Source: Helichrysum umbraculigerum
Lineage: Eukaryota > Streptophyta > Magnoliopsida > Asterales > Asteraceae
NCBI GenBank assembly: GCA_949592205.1
Contig: CATIUR010000001.1
Location: 19,545,501 to 19,609,500 of the forward strand
Direction: 5' to 3'
Length of the DNA: 64,000 nt
Made by a program: the position numbers and the translations under genes. Below are positions 53,184-64,000 of this stretch, one piece after another. The notes under the pieces were generated by a model that ran no database searches, had not been told where the DNA came from, and worked only from the letters and a program-made list of their open reading frames with translations. Every line of letters starts with the position of its first letter. Positions within the stretch are counted from its first letter, which is position 1.

Positions 53184-53734
53184 CTAAATAGCACCCGTCG
53201 CATTATCCCTTACAAACAATTTCGACAGTTCTTCATAATGATTAATTTCTTTGTTTCTCCACTTCGCAGCTTCAGACTTCACCTATTTAAAAATAAACAA
53301 AAGTCGTATGATAAAACTTTGATAATTTAATGGTAATAAAAAGGATCGTGAAGTAGTACAAAAACAACCTCGATCAATGCTTCCCAGGCTTCATCCTCGG
53401 CTTCAATTAGCTTGGTTTCAGAATTTCATACGAAACCAGGAGCTCCGCAAAAAAGATCATAGCATTGCAAGAAATTATATTTTAGAGTTTTTAAACGATT
53501 CTTCAAATGGTGTTTTTGAAACCCTTTATCCGTCATTTCTTCATTTAACATATTTACCATATTAGTGTATGCTTGGGTGGTGAATGAGCCACCAATTTTG
53601 TTACCTTCATCTTGTTCTTTCAACATAGCATGAATAAAAGTGGAATCCATCTTCGACGACCATTGTAAATGATCCCTCGTCATGCTAGTTCCTTTCATGC
53701 TCATAGTTAATTTTTGCATAGTAATTGAGCGCAA
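53184..53734 (-). pseudogene. Myb/SANT-like domain protein, one nonsense codon
   Basis: Exon 1 is 53369-53734 and exon 2 is 53184-53282, joined across an 86-bp GT-AG intron. The domain begins with LQWSSKMDSTFIHAMLKEQD and continues through GGSFTTQAYTNMVNMLNE, KGFQKHHLKNRLKTLKYNF, DEAWEALIEV and EAAKWRNKEI. This is the Myb/SANT-like fold found in L10-interacting-Myb-like proteins and in the ORF1 of PIF/Harbinger transposons. A TGA at 53426-53428 interrupts exon 1 where the family usually has tryptophan (GFVW). Total 154 codons plus stop, shorter than the usual 250-300, so the C-terminal part is missing. No transposase ORF is nearby. Confidence 0.72.
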
Positions 53735-53898
53735 TAAACTTGAAAAAAATTAAACAAACAAATCAAAATATTCAATATTACGGATAGTAAGCAAGTTAAC
53801 TCTGCTATAGAACCCAAATAACATTTAAATACTACCGACAACCACCATTACATACTATATTTCATTTGATTCTTATAACTAATACATTCAGTAACCAA

Positions 53899-54182
53899 AA
53901 AAAAAAAAAAGGGTAGGTGGAGGATACCCTCTGGATCCCGGATCCGTAGATCCGCAGTGTCTCACCCGCAAGAGACGATCTGCCCGGCTAAACACCTGTC
54001 CACAGTGACCCCACAACCGGGGCATGGGATTTTAATGCCCAGAGGCTTGAATCCGGGTGGGGCGTGTGGGTTAGCGACGGCGGTACCCACCTTGATAAAT
54101 GTTTACCCAGAGCAGGGTTCGAACCCCTGACCTCTAGGAGGCCAGGTGAACTCCCTACCACTAGGCCATTTATGCAAGTGGT
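53899..54182 (-). mobile_element. tRNA-derived SINE with T-rich 3' tail, 16-bp TSD
   Basis: It is flanked by the 16-bp duplication TACATTCAGTAACCAA (53883-53898 and 54183-54198). Read on the minus strand it has an A-box-like TAGTGGTAGGGAG, a B box GGTTCGAACCC about 40 bases on, a body of about 270 bp, and a terminal run of about 12 T. The internal Pol III promoter, length, TSD and T tail match plant Au-type SINEs. It has no coding capacity and depends on a LINE for movement. Confidence 0.88.
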
Positions 54183-54198
54183 TACATTCAGTAACCAA

Positions 54199-55963
54199 GA
54201 TAACTACAAACTCATAAAAGTCATCACATTAACTTTGTTGTATACTTCTATTCCCATTTATTCCTAGATTACGTTGAAAACCAAAACCATAAAACTTCAA
54301 TACAATATCAATGTCTCTAGTACGATATGTAAACTTTATTCAATAAAACACGCAAGTGGCAAACAACGAGATCTCAAAGAATAACAATGAATATATATAA
54401 TTAAAATATTATCTGACGCATTTATTCAACTATTTACAACCCCTAAGTTTGCATCCGAAAAAAAATTGAATCATCATACTGATAAAACAGTGATTAAATA
54501 GAAATTAAATTGATACCTGCTGATCGAGAAAAGAATGGCGAGCAGTTGCCGTCGAATCAGATCGAGAAAACCCCTATTGGAGATATACTTCGAATGGTAG
54601 AAGAAAAGTACGTGTTAGGTTTGTTGGCGTGCATATATGAGGCACTAAAATTACGTGGGAAACTAGGAAACTAATTGGGTTGTTAAGGTTATAATAGTAA
54701 TTATATACATACATGATAAGTTTTCCTTTCAAATTCGCCCAATTTTGGACGGAAATCACCTACAGCAAAAATCCCTTAAATCATTTAGTCCATTTCCATT
54801 GGTCCCCTTTCCTTTCCATTATAAAAAAAACTCAAGAATGGTATTTTTTTTTTTTTTTTTCCATTGCTTCCCTTTCCTTTCCATTAAAAAAAAACTTGAG
54901 AATGCAGTGTAAATGTGATGAGTTGATTTTACACCAAAACATCAAATTTGACCTTATCATGATTTTTGTCAAATTTGAAATGTTCAAAAGGGTAGCAATA
55001 ATGTAACATTTCGAATTTCGAAGGGTCGAAATTGAAACTTCGTTGCTTATCAAACTGTTCTTCATTCACCTCGGTACCAACTGCAATTCGCTTCTTCAAA
55101 TCATTCTCCTGATCACATGATATCCATGGAATACCGATCTTCATCGACAATCATGAACTAATATCAGGTACGCTAGCAACGAATTTCATAGCTAATATTT
55201 AATTCATCGATTTCGTTAGTTGACTTTGACTTTGACTTCCGATTGTGTTTAGGTGTAGATACATAATCAATACTTATAATCACTGTTTTATGTCTTTTAT
55301 GATAACATATCTTGCTCAAATTTGATATATTGTGGTTTACATGTATATAATCTACTTGTAATTAACTACTATAAATACTTACAGTTACTGAGTTAGCGAG
55401 TTATGTTCATTTTTGACTTTTGAAGTCAAAGAGAAGCTATCCGAATCCAAAATTGAAAAGGTTTTGGTATTATGCTACACATTGAACATTTGAACATCAT
55501 TTTGGCTCTTATATATAGCGATTAATATTCACTCCAACATGTTGCGAAAATGTCTATTGTTGTTATGAAAAGAAAACTTAACTCTATTGCATAGGTCAAC
55601 CACAATGCAGGTATAAGCGGTGATATGATTATGAAGAAACCGAATTACAATGTAAAAGGATGTTAGATAATATCATTAATATCGACATTAAGCATAATAC
55701 TCCGTAACTAGTGTGAAATATCTAGCAGCAACTACTGACTGAAAATTCTTTTGTGGTGCTGAGTGTAAAGATATTGGTATGAGTTACCTTATATTTGACT
55801 GGTTTTCACTTCGTTATGATGAGTCGTAGAAAAGTTTATTTGGCTGTTTTGTTAACCATGCTATGACTTGAAAACTGGTACACGTAGGATGAATTTTCAT
55901 GTTAATATAAAACATACATTCACAAGCTGTTTGAACAGGGCCTTTATATCTTAGTGACCACTG
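54199..55963 (+). other. Intergenic DNA and probable 5' UTR of the membrane-protein gene
   Basis: No ORF with a recognisable product. A ~25-bp TTTCCTTTCCATTA(T)AAAAAA phrase is repeated at about 54806 and 54870. The stretch from about 55010 to 55166 ends CTAATATCAG|GTACGC and could be a non-coding first exon. An acceptor-like TTGAACAG at 55931-55938 precedes the start codon by 25 bp. Both splice sites are proposals only. Confidence 0.35.
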
Positions 55964-58900
55964 ATGGACGATACAACTGACCCGAGTTACTGGTTAAACT
56001 GGAGGTTCTTCCTTTGTGCGTTATGGGTTCTCATCACAATTATTACAGCTGGGATTTTGATAGCTAAATTTGAAATGTTGAACAAAAAGAAAAGTCAACG
56101 ACGAGATGATGAGTCAGAGTTTGAGCTTACTGGGATTTTGTACGAGGATGAAACTTGGAGAACTTTGTTGAAAGCAGTGCATCCTGGTTGGCTGCTTGGG
56201 TACAGATTAATTGCTTTTGGTTTGCTATCGGCAATTCTAATCACTAATCTGGCTATAAGTGGAATTAGAGTATTTTTCTATTACACTCAGTAAGTTGAAC
56301 TTTTTTCAATCTCCCATTCTTCATTGTTAATCCATTACCGAGAAGGTGCTGATACGATAGTTTATAGATATCTATTGGCATTACAACAAGCTTAATAGGC
56401 TAACAGTGGACTAATCACAAGCATGCGGCTAATTGTGGACAAAATGTTGTTTTTTATGACTGTTATCCGTTTCAACACAACTCACGAGTTTAGTGGTACA
56501 CCTTATGTCATAACATTCATTTACGGCCAGTAGTCGCCCACTGACCTGGTAATTTAGTCCTTTTTTAGATTACCACCCAGGGTCAAATAAGACGTGAGCC
56601 TCAGTCTAGTTAGCCAGGCGTACTGGAAATTGCATTCTGCCTTTTACCTTTTATTTTCATGAAACTGTAAATTGAAATTTCACTCAGTTTTTCTAAGTTG
56701 AATCATGTTTTTAAAAATTAGAATCATATAAGTCAACAATTATAACGGGGTAAGGATCATGGGAGAACACTTACATAATAAGACGGTAAGAACACTGAAT
56801 TTTCAAAATTTGAATCATATAAAGTCGACAAATTAAACGTAGTATATACTTTCATATCACTATTGACGCAGTGAATGATATTTTGAAGCATTTAAGTAAA
56901 AAGTTCACAACTGTTTATTTGTACATTTTTCGATGCATTTATGCAAATTTGTGCATCTACAAATTTTTAACATCTATGAAAATCCATATCTATGTATGAA
57001 TGTAAACCTGAGATATAAATCAGTCAATTTTCGTAAATTTGTCTCTTTAATATAATTGAAGTTTTCTGAGTTTAAGTGTTCTTATCGCGTATAATTTGGT
57101 AGTCTTCTCACACGTACCTTACTCTATGCGTTTGTGTGTGTGTATAATGTTCTTTCTCTCATTAGGTCCTTTGTCATGTTCACTTTTTAATGTTACGGTT
57201 TAACCCTGGTAAAATGCGTGAAAAATGTAGTAATAGGTATCTGTGTTACTGGAAGTTACTAGTAATGTATTGTAATTATATCAAGTTTTGACACTTCAAT
57301 TTCGTTGACATCTTGTTATCTTTTGGATGATAAACAGGTGGACTTTTGCTTTGGTCACTCTTTATTTTGGGGTATGCAATGTTGCTAATCAAATCTACGA
57401 GTTTTTAAAAACTCCTTTTTATACACTACGCACATTTTCATGCATAATGAGTGTTTGTAGCTTGCATCTTCACTTTCCATTTACGGCTGTTACCAATATT
57501 GGAATGAAGTTGGTGACGATAATATTGACCATGTGGGTTTAGATACAGAACGAGGCACGTTAGTAACTCCTTTAATAGAAGATAGTTTGGCTTCTCATTA
57601 TATGACTACGAAACCAAGTAACCATGGTGAAGTTTGTGTGCGCAAAACTGCTGGCTTTTGGGGATATTTATGTCTAATAGTATTCCAGGTAGGTTTTGAA
57701 ATATAGTCGTTATTTTTCTGTTTGTTTATAATATCATTTTTTTTTTTTTTAGATTTATTAGTTTTTCACTCCTTCTCTTAAGAAATAGACGAGTGCAGGT
57801 GCTGTGGGACTGACGGATAGTGTCTTTTGGTTCATAATCTATCCATTTCTTCTTCCTCCAGCTTACCAATTAAATTTTGTAAGTCTTTTGTTTGATATAT
57901 ATCTGTATCTAAGCTTCATGTTGATTATATGCATTCACTGTATATGAGTTTATTGATTGATTAATTATCTCGTATCCTTGTTTGTTGCAGTTAAATGTTA
58001 GCTTGCACTCTGTCAACGTTGTTCTCCTCTTCATTGAAGTGATTTTAAATCGCCTAGTAAGTTCTAGCTTCATGGCACTTGGAAGCTTGTTTTTGACAAA
58101 AGCCCCAACTAATTTAGAAATAAAATCTCCAAGAAGTCAAAGTTGTAAATGATGAAAATATGTACCATAAAAAAGGCTACTTAAGAAGTACAAGTCTGTT
58201 AACTTCAAACTAACACCCCAAGTCCCCAAGATGTATAAAAATTCATTTACTTTCAAAATCAATATAAAGCTAGGCAGCATACAAATACAAATGTAAATGA
58301 TTAGAGTAGTAATAATGACACAAAAGCTAAAAGGTATGAGTAGAAGCACAAACGGCTTTTGTGCTTTTGTAGAGGATAGATCATATCTTGTGTGACTGTA
58401 CATATTTTCATTGCTGACATGGCTATTTTGAGTTTTCTTTATCAGCGATTTCCATTCTTCCGTTTAGCATACTTTGGTCTGTGGACTAGTATATTTGTCA
58501 TCTTCCAGTGGATTCTCCATGCTTGTGTTTCAATGCGGTAAGTCAGAAACTTCATCTTATATATGAGAATTGCAAATACTAATTTTGATAGTAGTGATTG
58601 GGTTATATACTTATATTCTCGATCGGGTCAAAAACTTAGCTTAAATGAGGGGTCAAATGTATTACAGTATTTGAATAAAACCTACTAAATCATCTGATTC
58701 AAAATTGGATTGATGCCTGAAATAGTATAAGTAATATGATAATGTTTTACACTCTAATTATTTTAGGAATATGTTTGAGAATATTTGAACAAAAGGTTTT
58801 GTGGTCAACCCAATCTGACCGGTTTCACCCATACACAAACTTACCCATTTGACACACCCCGTAATCCAACTCTGCTGACCCGTCCACTTTTTCACCGTAG

Positions 58901-60170
58901 TAACAGTGTAAAAGGATTAGGTTGACCGGCAAAAAGATTTATTCAATTTTCCTAAAAATATTGTAAATAACTAATACGTTAATTATGATTGCAATACATC
59001 ATTGTTACACTATTGATCAGCTGTCTGAAGAAAAATGATTTAGAGGGGTGTATGTGCATTATAAATGGACTTTGGACAACTTTCAACTCGTTCTACCAAT
59101 AGATCCATTCCCTTAGCAAAGAAAATTTATTCTACCCATTTGAGATATAACACAATCCAAATTGACCCATTTATAAGGAAATGCGTCGAAATTGCCACCA
59201 CTAGCTAATTACATTAGAATTTCAGTGTTAGATCTGGAGCCTAATTTTGGAGAGTAAACCAGTATAGACTCTAGCACTGTGCTGCTAGAGTAACAACTTT
59301 CCACTGTATAGGTACTAATGATTCATGAATCGTATTCTACGGTTCCATGGATATACCCAAAATGCTAACCCACATGTATATATTGCATGTTCATTTTTCG
59401 TTCACGGCTACTATTATTGTGTTGTGAATTTTGATATTAACAGCCACTCAGCCTGCAAGTTGCCGCTGCCATGTAGCCAATTGATCGAAGTAGTTAGAAT
59501 TGACATGTTATTTTGTTATTGTAGGTGGCCATATATCTTTCTCGATTTATCATCTCCATATGCTCCAATCTGGTAAGTTTTGTGTGATAGTAGAATCCAT
59601 ATACCACTGCTTAGTATCAAGTACCATATTCAAGGCCCAAGGGACTGAAATATGCCCGTTATGAGCCCTTCGGAATTCACTGATCAATAGATTCGATACA
59701 ACAGAGAGGGCTCGAACTGATGGCCTTTATGATCTAGAGTTCTACATTAATAATCATTTGAATTTACTTCATCATCCAATTTTAATCTGATTAGCTGGCA
59801 TAAATTCTGAATCACGGCTGAGTACATTCTATCCATCACATTATTTCTTCCCTTCTATGCTTGTCCCAAATTCAACATTTATCATACGGTAGTTTATTCT
59901 AATGAAAAATATTTTTCAAACATATAATGTTGAAAAAGAGTGTTCGAGTAAGCAGGTTGACCAATATTACCTAAGTTCGCATTCTTGATTATTCTCCAAT
60001 CTTGGAAGCAGAGAATATGTATTCAGATGCTGCAACTCATGGAATCAGTGACTCGTTTCAGGTATCTCGGAGTGGGATTAATTCACCTCCCTGCATTCGG
60101 CATCTTTGCACTCGTAGTAAAGTGGAAGCAATTACTTATTTCAAGATTTTCTGAAAATATTACAGTATGA
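55964..60170 (+). CDS. Intact 8-exon plant multi-pass transmembrane protein (rolling-stone-like family)
   Basis: Exons 55964-56289, 57338-57371, 57461-57688, 57789-57878, 57991-58056, 58446-58537, 59525-59572 and 60062-60170 join with GT-AG introns and consistent phases. They give 993 nt, 330 residues plus TGA, with no internal stop. The start MDDTTDPSYWLNWRFFLCAL is followed by about seven or eight hydrophobic segments. Landmarks are HPGWLLGYRLIAFGLL, FYYTQWTFALVTLYFGL, YGCYQYW, GLDTERGT, TSAGAVGLTDSVFWFI, HSVNVVLLFIEVIL and YLGVGLIHLPAFGIFA. These match an uncharacterised plant transmembrane family that I recall as grouped with Drosophila rolling stone. The length is normal for it. The biochemical role is unknown. 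It is the only complete host gene here. Confidence 0.88.
56290..57337 (+). other. Intron 1 of the transmembrane-protein gene (1,048 bp)
   Basis: It runs from GTAAGT after ACTCA to AAACAG before GTGGAC. AT-rich, with no transposon boundary that I can support. The other long introns are 6 (58538-59524) and 7 (59573-60061), also without identifiable insertions. Confidence 0.75.
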
Positions 60171-60735
60171 TGTAAACAGTATGGCTTCAAGCATCAAGTC
60201 AAGTGAACTCATATACCAACAGAACATTCTTTACAATCATTGAAATGATCTGACATTTTCATGGTATAGATTCTACTTATATAATAGAGAAGAAAGCTAT
60301 ACGTGTTTGCTTTCGTGTCTTATTTGCTTGTTGTAGAGGTGAGAAAACGGGTGTTTGATAACGGGTTCGGGTCAAATTGGTATTGCTTGAATGGGTCGGG
60401 TTGGGTCGAAATTGTCACATTTAACTTGATGGGAGGGAAATGAAGATGAGAGAACCAAAAAAATTAAAGAAAAGTATAACAAACAAGATTCACTTTCTCT
60501 GTTCGATATTTAGGCTCAACGGTGTAACAAACATGTATATTGAATTGTAGTGAGTTGATTAGAATTTTCTATTTAAATCTTAACATGTGATTGGATGATT
60601 GATTTAAGAACGTGGTTTTTGTAGTTAAATTTAATTTTATTGTATAAAATAAGAGGGTTAAAAGCTATAAATTGGTAACATATTAGACTTTTTTTTACCA
60701 ATGTGAGTAAGGTACCCATATTATTATAAATGTGA
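60171..60735. other. 3' flank of the transmembrane-protein gene
   Basis: The first 100-150 bp are probably 3' UTR; no clear polyadenylation signal was assigned. The rest is AT-rich, with GGGTCGGGTTGGGTCGAAA near 60395. No gene is seen. Confidence 0.4.
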
Positions 60736-61131
60736 GTAACTAACTTTTATGTTTTATTTTAATGTTAGTAACATGGTATTTTAGTCGCCATTTAATTATC
60801 ACCATGCTTAAATGTCGCTGAGCTGTATAATAGCAATGACTTGGCATGATAGTAAGATATATTTAGTGTACTTAAACTTTATTTGTTGATGAAATTTATT
60901 TGTTACCCTAATTTTTTTCCACAACTAGTCTTTTATGTCGAATTCAACTTATAAAAATAGTGTTTCCAATGAATTCCATCAAGAAATAAAGTTTAATTAC
61001 ACTAATTATATCCAACATGTCATGCAATGTCATTAATTAGTATAGATGTCAGCGAAATATGAGCAATGATGATAATCAAACGGTAATCAAAATACCATGT
61101 TACTAACATTGAAACAAAACTTAAGAGTTAC
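60736..61131. mobile_element. Foldback (MITE-like) element, about 396 bp
   Basis: Left-arm text AATGTTAGTAACATGGTATTTT (60761-60782) is repeated as its reverse complement, AAAATACCATGTTACTAACATT, at 61089-61110. Imperfect pairing extends outwards to GTAAC/GTTAC and inwards through AATTATCACCAT/ATGATGATAAT. The TSD and exact ends are not resolved. Confidence 0.6.
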
Positions 61132-62113
61132 AGGTTAAAGTATTAAAAACATTTATAAATTTTGCTTCAACAAAACTATAAAATAAACAAAACAAACATT
61201 TGTTGCCCCATTAAAACTTTAAATTAGAACAAAACGGATTTGTGTTGTCTCCTCTATTTGACTATTCTAGCTCCGCCTTTGTTAACCATCCACATGTTTT
61301 TTTCAAGAACACCATGCAGTCCGATTTAACTGTTAACTATTATTTTTAACTCGATTTGACATAATTATACATATATCAGGCTAAACTTGATGAAGTTGGT
61401 TGAAAAGTTTCAACCCTAAAGCTCTAAATGCTAATAATGGAAATATAAAAAATTAAGTTAATTACGGTATTGTAATTTACATGACTTTGGTACATATAGT
61501 AGAGAAATACGAAACTCACACAATTTTTAAAAACAAATACCTACAAAATGATGTGGACATTGAGATGAACCAATCAAAATTGTTTATTGTTTCTCTCTCT
61601 TCCTTCTCTCTCATCAAATGATTGGTCTATGTCATTGTGTGAATCTTTTTTTGTAAATTTTTTGTGACGTTTTCTTTTCTTTTCACAATGATTGGTCCAT
61701 GTCATTGTGTGGTCTATGCCTCAATATAGTATGGCGCTTTCTTTTCTGTTCATAATTAACCATCATGATAACTAATCGACAATGATAGTATATATATGCT
61801 CTTTTCGCTATCCTAAATGGTTGGGTATATGGTTGGAACAGTGTGAAAAATGAGTAATGTAATGAAAAAGTTGCACTTATACATTTCCTGATATATGTAA
61901 TTAGTTGTAATAAAGAAGTACTCCATATTAAATTAGAAATTATATAAAGTAGTTGTGAACGCATTATATATTACTTTATGCATCTCATTTTAAGTTTGGC
62001 ATTATTATTTTTATTTGTCAAAAAAAAAATCATTTTATCAAAGAGAACTATTAATTTTTCAAATATACCCTCTTTTATTCCTTGCGATAATTCCTTTAAA
62101 AAATATTTCATAT
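61132..62113. other. AT-rich intergenic DNA
   Basis: No gene is supported. The phrase ATTGGTC(T/C)ATGTCATTGTGTG occurs at about 61621 and 61690, suggesting a small duplication. Confidence 0.4.
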
Positions 62114-62246
62114 GGGTGGTGATTTGTACACCACCAAATATTAGTGATACACCACCAAAAGCTGCTTTACAGTGTTGTACAGTATAACACAATGATGCAT
62201 AAAAATGGTGTAAGACTAATATTTGGTGGTGTACAAATCACCACCC
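62114..62246. mobile_element. Hairpin MITE with perfect 32-bp terminal inverted repeats
   Basis: The left end GGGTGGTGATTTGTACACCA continues to ATTAGT. The right end is its exact complement (ACTAAT to CACCACCC). The loop is about 69 bp and contains a second inverted pair (TTGTACAGTATAACACAA). A subterminal ACACCACCAAA copy follows the left arm. No clear TSD could be defined, so the superfamily is open. Confidence 0.75.
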
Positions 62247-62631
62247 CAAATATATTTGATCATAAAAACAAAATTGTGATGTACTTACAACAACAACAAC
62301 AACAACAACAATACCCAATCCCGCCTAGGGCGGGGTATGGGGGAGGTAGGATGTAGACAGCCTTACCCCTACCCAAGGGCAGAGAGGCTGCTTTCAGAAA
62401 GACCTCCGGCAGAGTATTTATTTAGTTCTTTACACGATATGTACAAAAAGTGCAGAAAACTATGAAGTAAAGTAAATGCAAAATAATTAGAACAGCTAGC
62501 AGAAACTCCATTGAACGTCCTCCACATATGCATCCTCTTCCAGCAGCAGAAACAGCAAACCGCCACCGCAACAGCCAAACAGCAACCTAACACAATCACG
62601 TAAAAAACACAGCAACCCACGACGGCAGCCG

Positions 62632-62986
62632 TATGATACTACTAGTACTAGTAATAGTAATAGAAGTAATAGTAATATTATGAATAATAATGATATTCAT
62701 AGTAATAATACTACCAGATTTAGTCGTAAATGCAAACAATAATAATAATAATGATAGTAATAATAGCAACAATAATGATAGTAATAATAATAAAAATAAC
62801 ATACAGCAGATACTGGTAATAGTAATAGCAATATCAATAATCAATAATAACAGTAATAGTGATACAATGTTAGTTATAATTAATACCCACTAGTAATAAT
62901 AATAGGTACCAATGCTAATAATGATAGAACTAATAATAGCAATATCAATAGCAATAACCATAACAGTAATACTAACCGTAATAGTA

Positions 62987-63017
<31 letters not shown>

Positions 63018-63063
63018 TAGTCATAATAATAATCATAATAATAGTAATAAAAATAATAATAAC
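62632..63063. repeat. Degenerate AAT/AGT trinucleotide tract
   Basis: About 430 bp consist almost entirely of AAT, AGT, AAC and ATC triplets (TAGTAATAGTAATAG-type text). It lies between the RT stop and the 3' tail of the LINE. ORFs in it (for example 62690-62893) are artefacts of stop-poor repeats. Confidence 0.85.
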
Positions 63064-63068
63064 TATCG

Positions 63069-63842
63069 CTAGACCCTCTCCTCATCTACCATAATTCTAC
63101 GTCTCCACTCAATTCGATCAGAGGTCATGTCCTCGGTAAGTGCCAACTCTTTGAGGTCTAGGTTCACTCTATCCTCCCACCTAAGTTTAGGTCTGCCTCT
63201 CTTCCGTAAGCCATCAATAGTGATGTCTTCTACTATTCTAACTGGAGCTGATTGTGGTCTCCTCCTAATGTGTCCAAACCATCTAAGTCGTCCCTCTCTC
63301 AGTTTCTTCGTAATAGCCGCCACTTCTAACTTCTCCCTGAAAACACCGTTCGGGATCATGTCTAACATGGTCTTCCCACACGACCATCTTAACATCCTCA
63401 TTTCTGCCACTTCCATCTTAGTCGCTTGGGCCTTCGTCATCGGCCAACATTCAGACCCGTATAGCATGGCTGGCCTAATTGCTACCCTATAGAATCTTCC
63501 TTTCAACTTCAATGGTATTTTCGGGTCACACAAGACACCGGTAGCTGACCTCCACTTCAACCATCCCACTCTTATACGGTGTGTCACATCTTCGTCTATT
63601 CTACCTGATTTATGGAGTACAGATCCTAAGTATCTAAAGGCCTCTTTTGGGTGAAAAATTGTATCCCCAATATGAATATCCTCTAAAACGTCCCGTTCTC
63701 CCACATTTCCTTCGAAATAGCAATGTACATATTCCGTTTTCTCTCTGCTTATCCGTAAGCCTTCATCCTCAAGTACCTTTCTCCACTGTTCTAGCCTGCT
63801 ATTTAGGCCACCTCTTGTTTCCGAGACAATACTTACTATATC
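63069..63842 (-). pseudogene. RTE LINE reverse transcriptase, C-terminal 257 codons
   Basis: The frame is open from the truncation at 63842 to a stop at 63069-63071. Recognisable RTE C-terminal text includes ETRGGLNSRLEQWRKVLEDE, FRYLGSVLHKSGRIDEDVTH, AGWLKWR-type text (here VGWLKWRSATGVLCD), GRFYRVAIRPAMLYGSECWP, RMLRWSCGKTMLDMI, RLRWFGHIRRRP and KRGRPKLRWEDRV. The endonuclease domain and RT catalytic motifs are missing because of 5' truncation, so it is inactive. Confidence 0.88.
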
Positions 63843-63903
63843 TTAAATTTTTTAAAAAAAAAAAAAAAAGTTACATGAGACCTTTTTTGTGATGGACAGA
63901 ATA

Positions 63904-64000
63904 CAGGGGCGGAGCTACGTTAAAGGTAGGAGTAAGCGGGTAGTTTTTATTACGTGTCCATTTTATATAAGAAGTGTAATTTTTTTAAAAAAACAACATT
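63904..64000. mobile_element. hAT-type MITE, left end only
   Basis: CAGGGGCGGAGCTAC matches the terminal repeat of the hAT MITE at 34810 (CAGGGGCGGAGCTAG). The right end and TSD lie beyond the window; the preceding 8 bp are ACAGAATA. Confidence 0.55.

Larger units (their letters stand above)
62288..63842 (-). mobile_element. 5'-truncated RTE-type LINE
   Basis: On the minus strand, the reverse-transcriptase C-terminus (63842 to 63069) is followed by an AT-rich trinucleotide stretch. Then comes the characteristic RTE 3' end (CTCTCTGCCC, GGGTAGGGGTAAGGCTGTCT, ACATCCTACC, CCGCCCTAGGCGGGATTGGG) and a (TTG)n tail (62288-62310 as CAA). The 5' end is cut at about 63842, within the RT, as expected from incomplete target-primed reverse transcription. 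I could not identify a TSD. Confidence 0.85.

Noticed and set aside
54100..54180. tRNA gene on the minus strand (GGTTCGAACCC with an upstream A-box-like motif)
   Set aside because: The promoter boxes belong to a SINE with a body of about 280 bp, a T tail and a TSD. There is no acceptor stem.
62690..63094. N/I-rich ORFs
   Set aside because: Artefacts of the AAT/AGT trinucleotide tract, which rarely forms stops in certain frames.

Overview
This window is plant nuclear DNA. The evidence is AT-rich intergenic sequence, an eight-exon gene with GT-AG introns, LTR retrotransposons primed by initiator Met-tRNA, Helitrons, MITEs, a tRNA-derived SINE and an RTE-type LINE. The retroelement protein styles (a chromovirus Gag beginning MPPKTRPYTDAQ, and a copia-like Gag with a large accessory ORF) look to me like an asterid dicot, probably Asteraceae. 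That is recall, not a search; the species is not determined. Almost everything is transposon-derived. I see one complete, apparently intact host gene.

Left block (1-16472): a Ty3/gypsy chromovirus (Tekay/Del-like). A near-full-length but mutated element (5728-16472, LTRs of about 2.4-2.7 kb) is joined on its left to a tandem array. The array unit is 2,483 bp: the first 1,072 bp of the LTR plus the last 1.4 kb of pol (integrase and chromodomain). The LTR/pol junction is identical in each visible unit and lies inside a palindrome-rich part of the LTR. The full element carries a short coiled-coil ORF between PBS and gag, a Mutator-like MITE in its 5' LTR only, and several frame breaks in pol.

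Middle block A (16473-24257): three insertions can be closed by their target-site duplications (TSDs). They are a 562-bp foldback MITE (9-bp TSD) and two solo LTRs (17991-21347 with TSD TGTGT, 22187-24140 with TSD TTTCT). The first solo LTR contains a 1.06-kb PIF/Harbinger-like element.

Middle block B (24258-32601): two Helitrons in the same (minus) orientation, 15 bp apart. The larger (7.4 kb) has no visible Rep/helicase. It carries captured, intron-containing fragments of host genes: a TRAPPC10/TRS130 homologue with high confidence and probably an HSP110-type (HSP70-14/15-like) gene.

Middle block C (32602-48893): degraded Gag and MITE remnants, then a 12.5-kb LTR element (36406-48893, 1,029-bp LTRs differing at about six positions, TSD TATAG). 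It encodes a copia-type Gag and three large accessory reading frames but no protease, integrase, reverse transcriptase or RNase H. A solo LTR of a Tekay-like family (40269-42930, TSD TATTT) is nested in it, and a MITE (9-bp TSD) is nested in that.

Right block (48894-64000): AT-rich DNA with a Helitron 3' end, a foldback with a 22-bp minisatellite in its loop, a Myb/SANT-like pseudogene with one internal stop, a T-tailed SINE with a 16-bp TSD, the intact eight-exon membrane-protein gene (55964-60170), a nearly perfect hairpin MITE, a 5'-truncated RTE LINE and the start of a hAT MITE.

A recurring theme is that LTRs of several families carry arrays of short self-complementary GC/CpG-rich motifs (TGCGACACAA/TTGTGTCGCA, ACGCGATCC/GGATCGCGT, CGACGTCGCA, AGGGGC/GCCCCT) in AT-rich surroundings.
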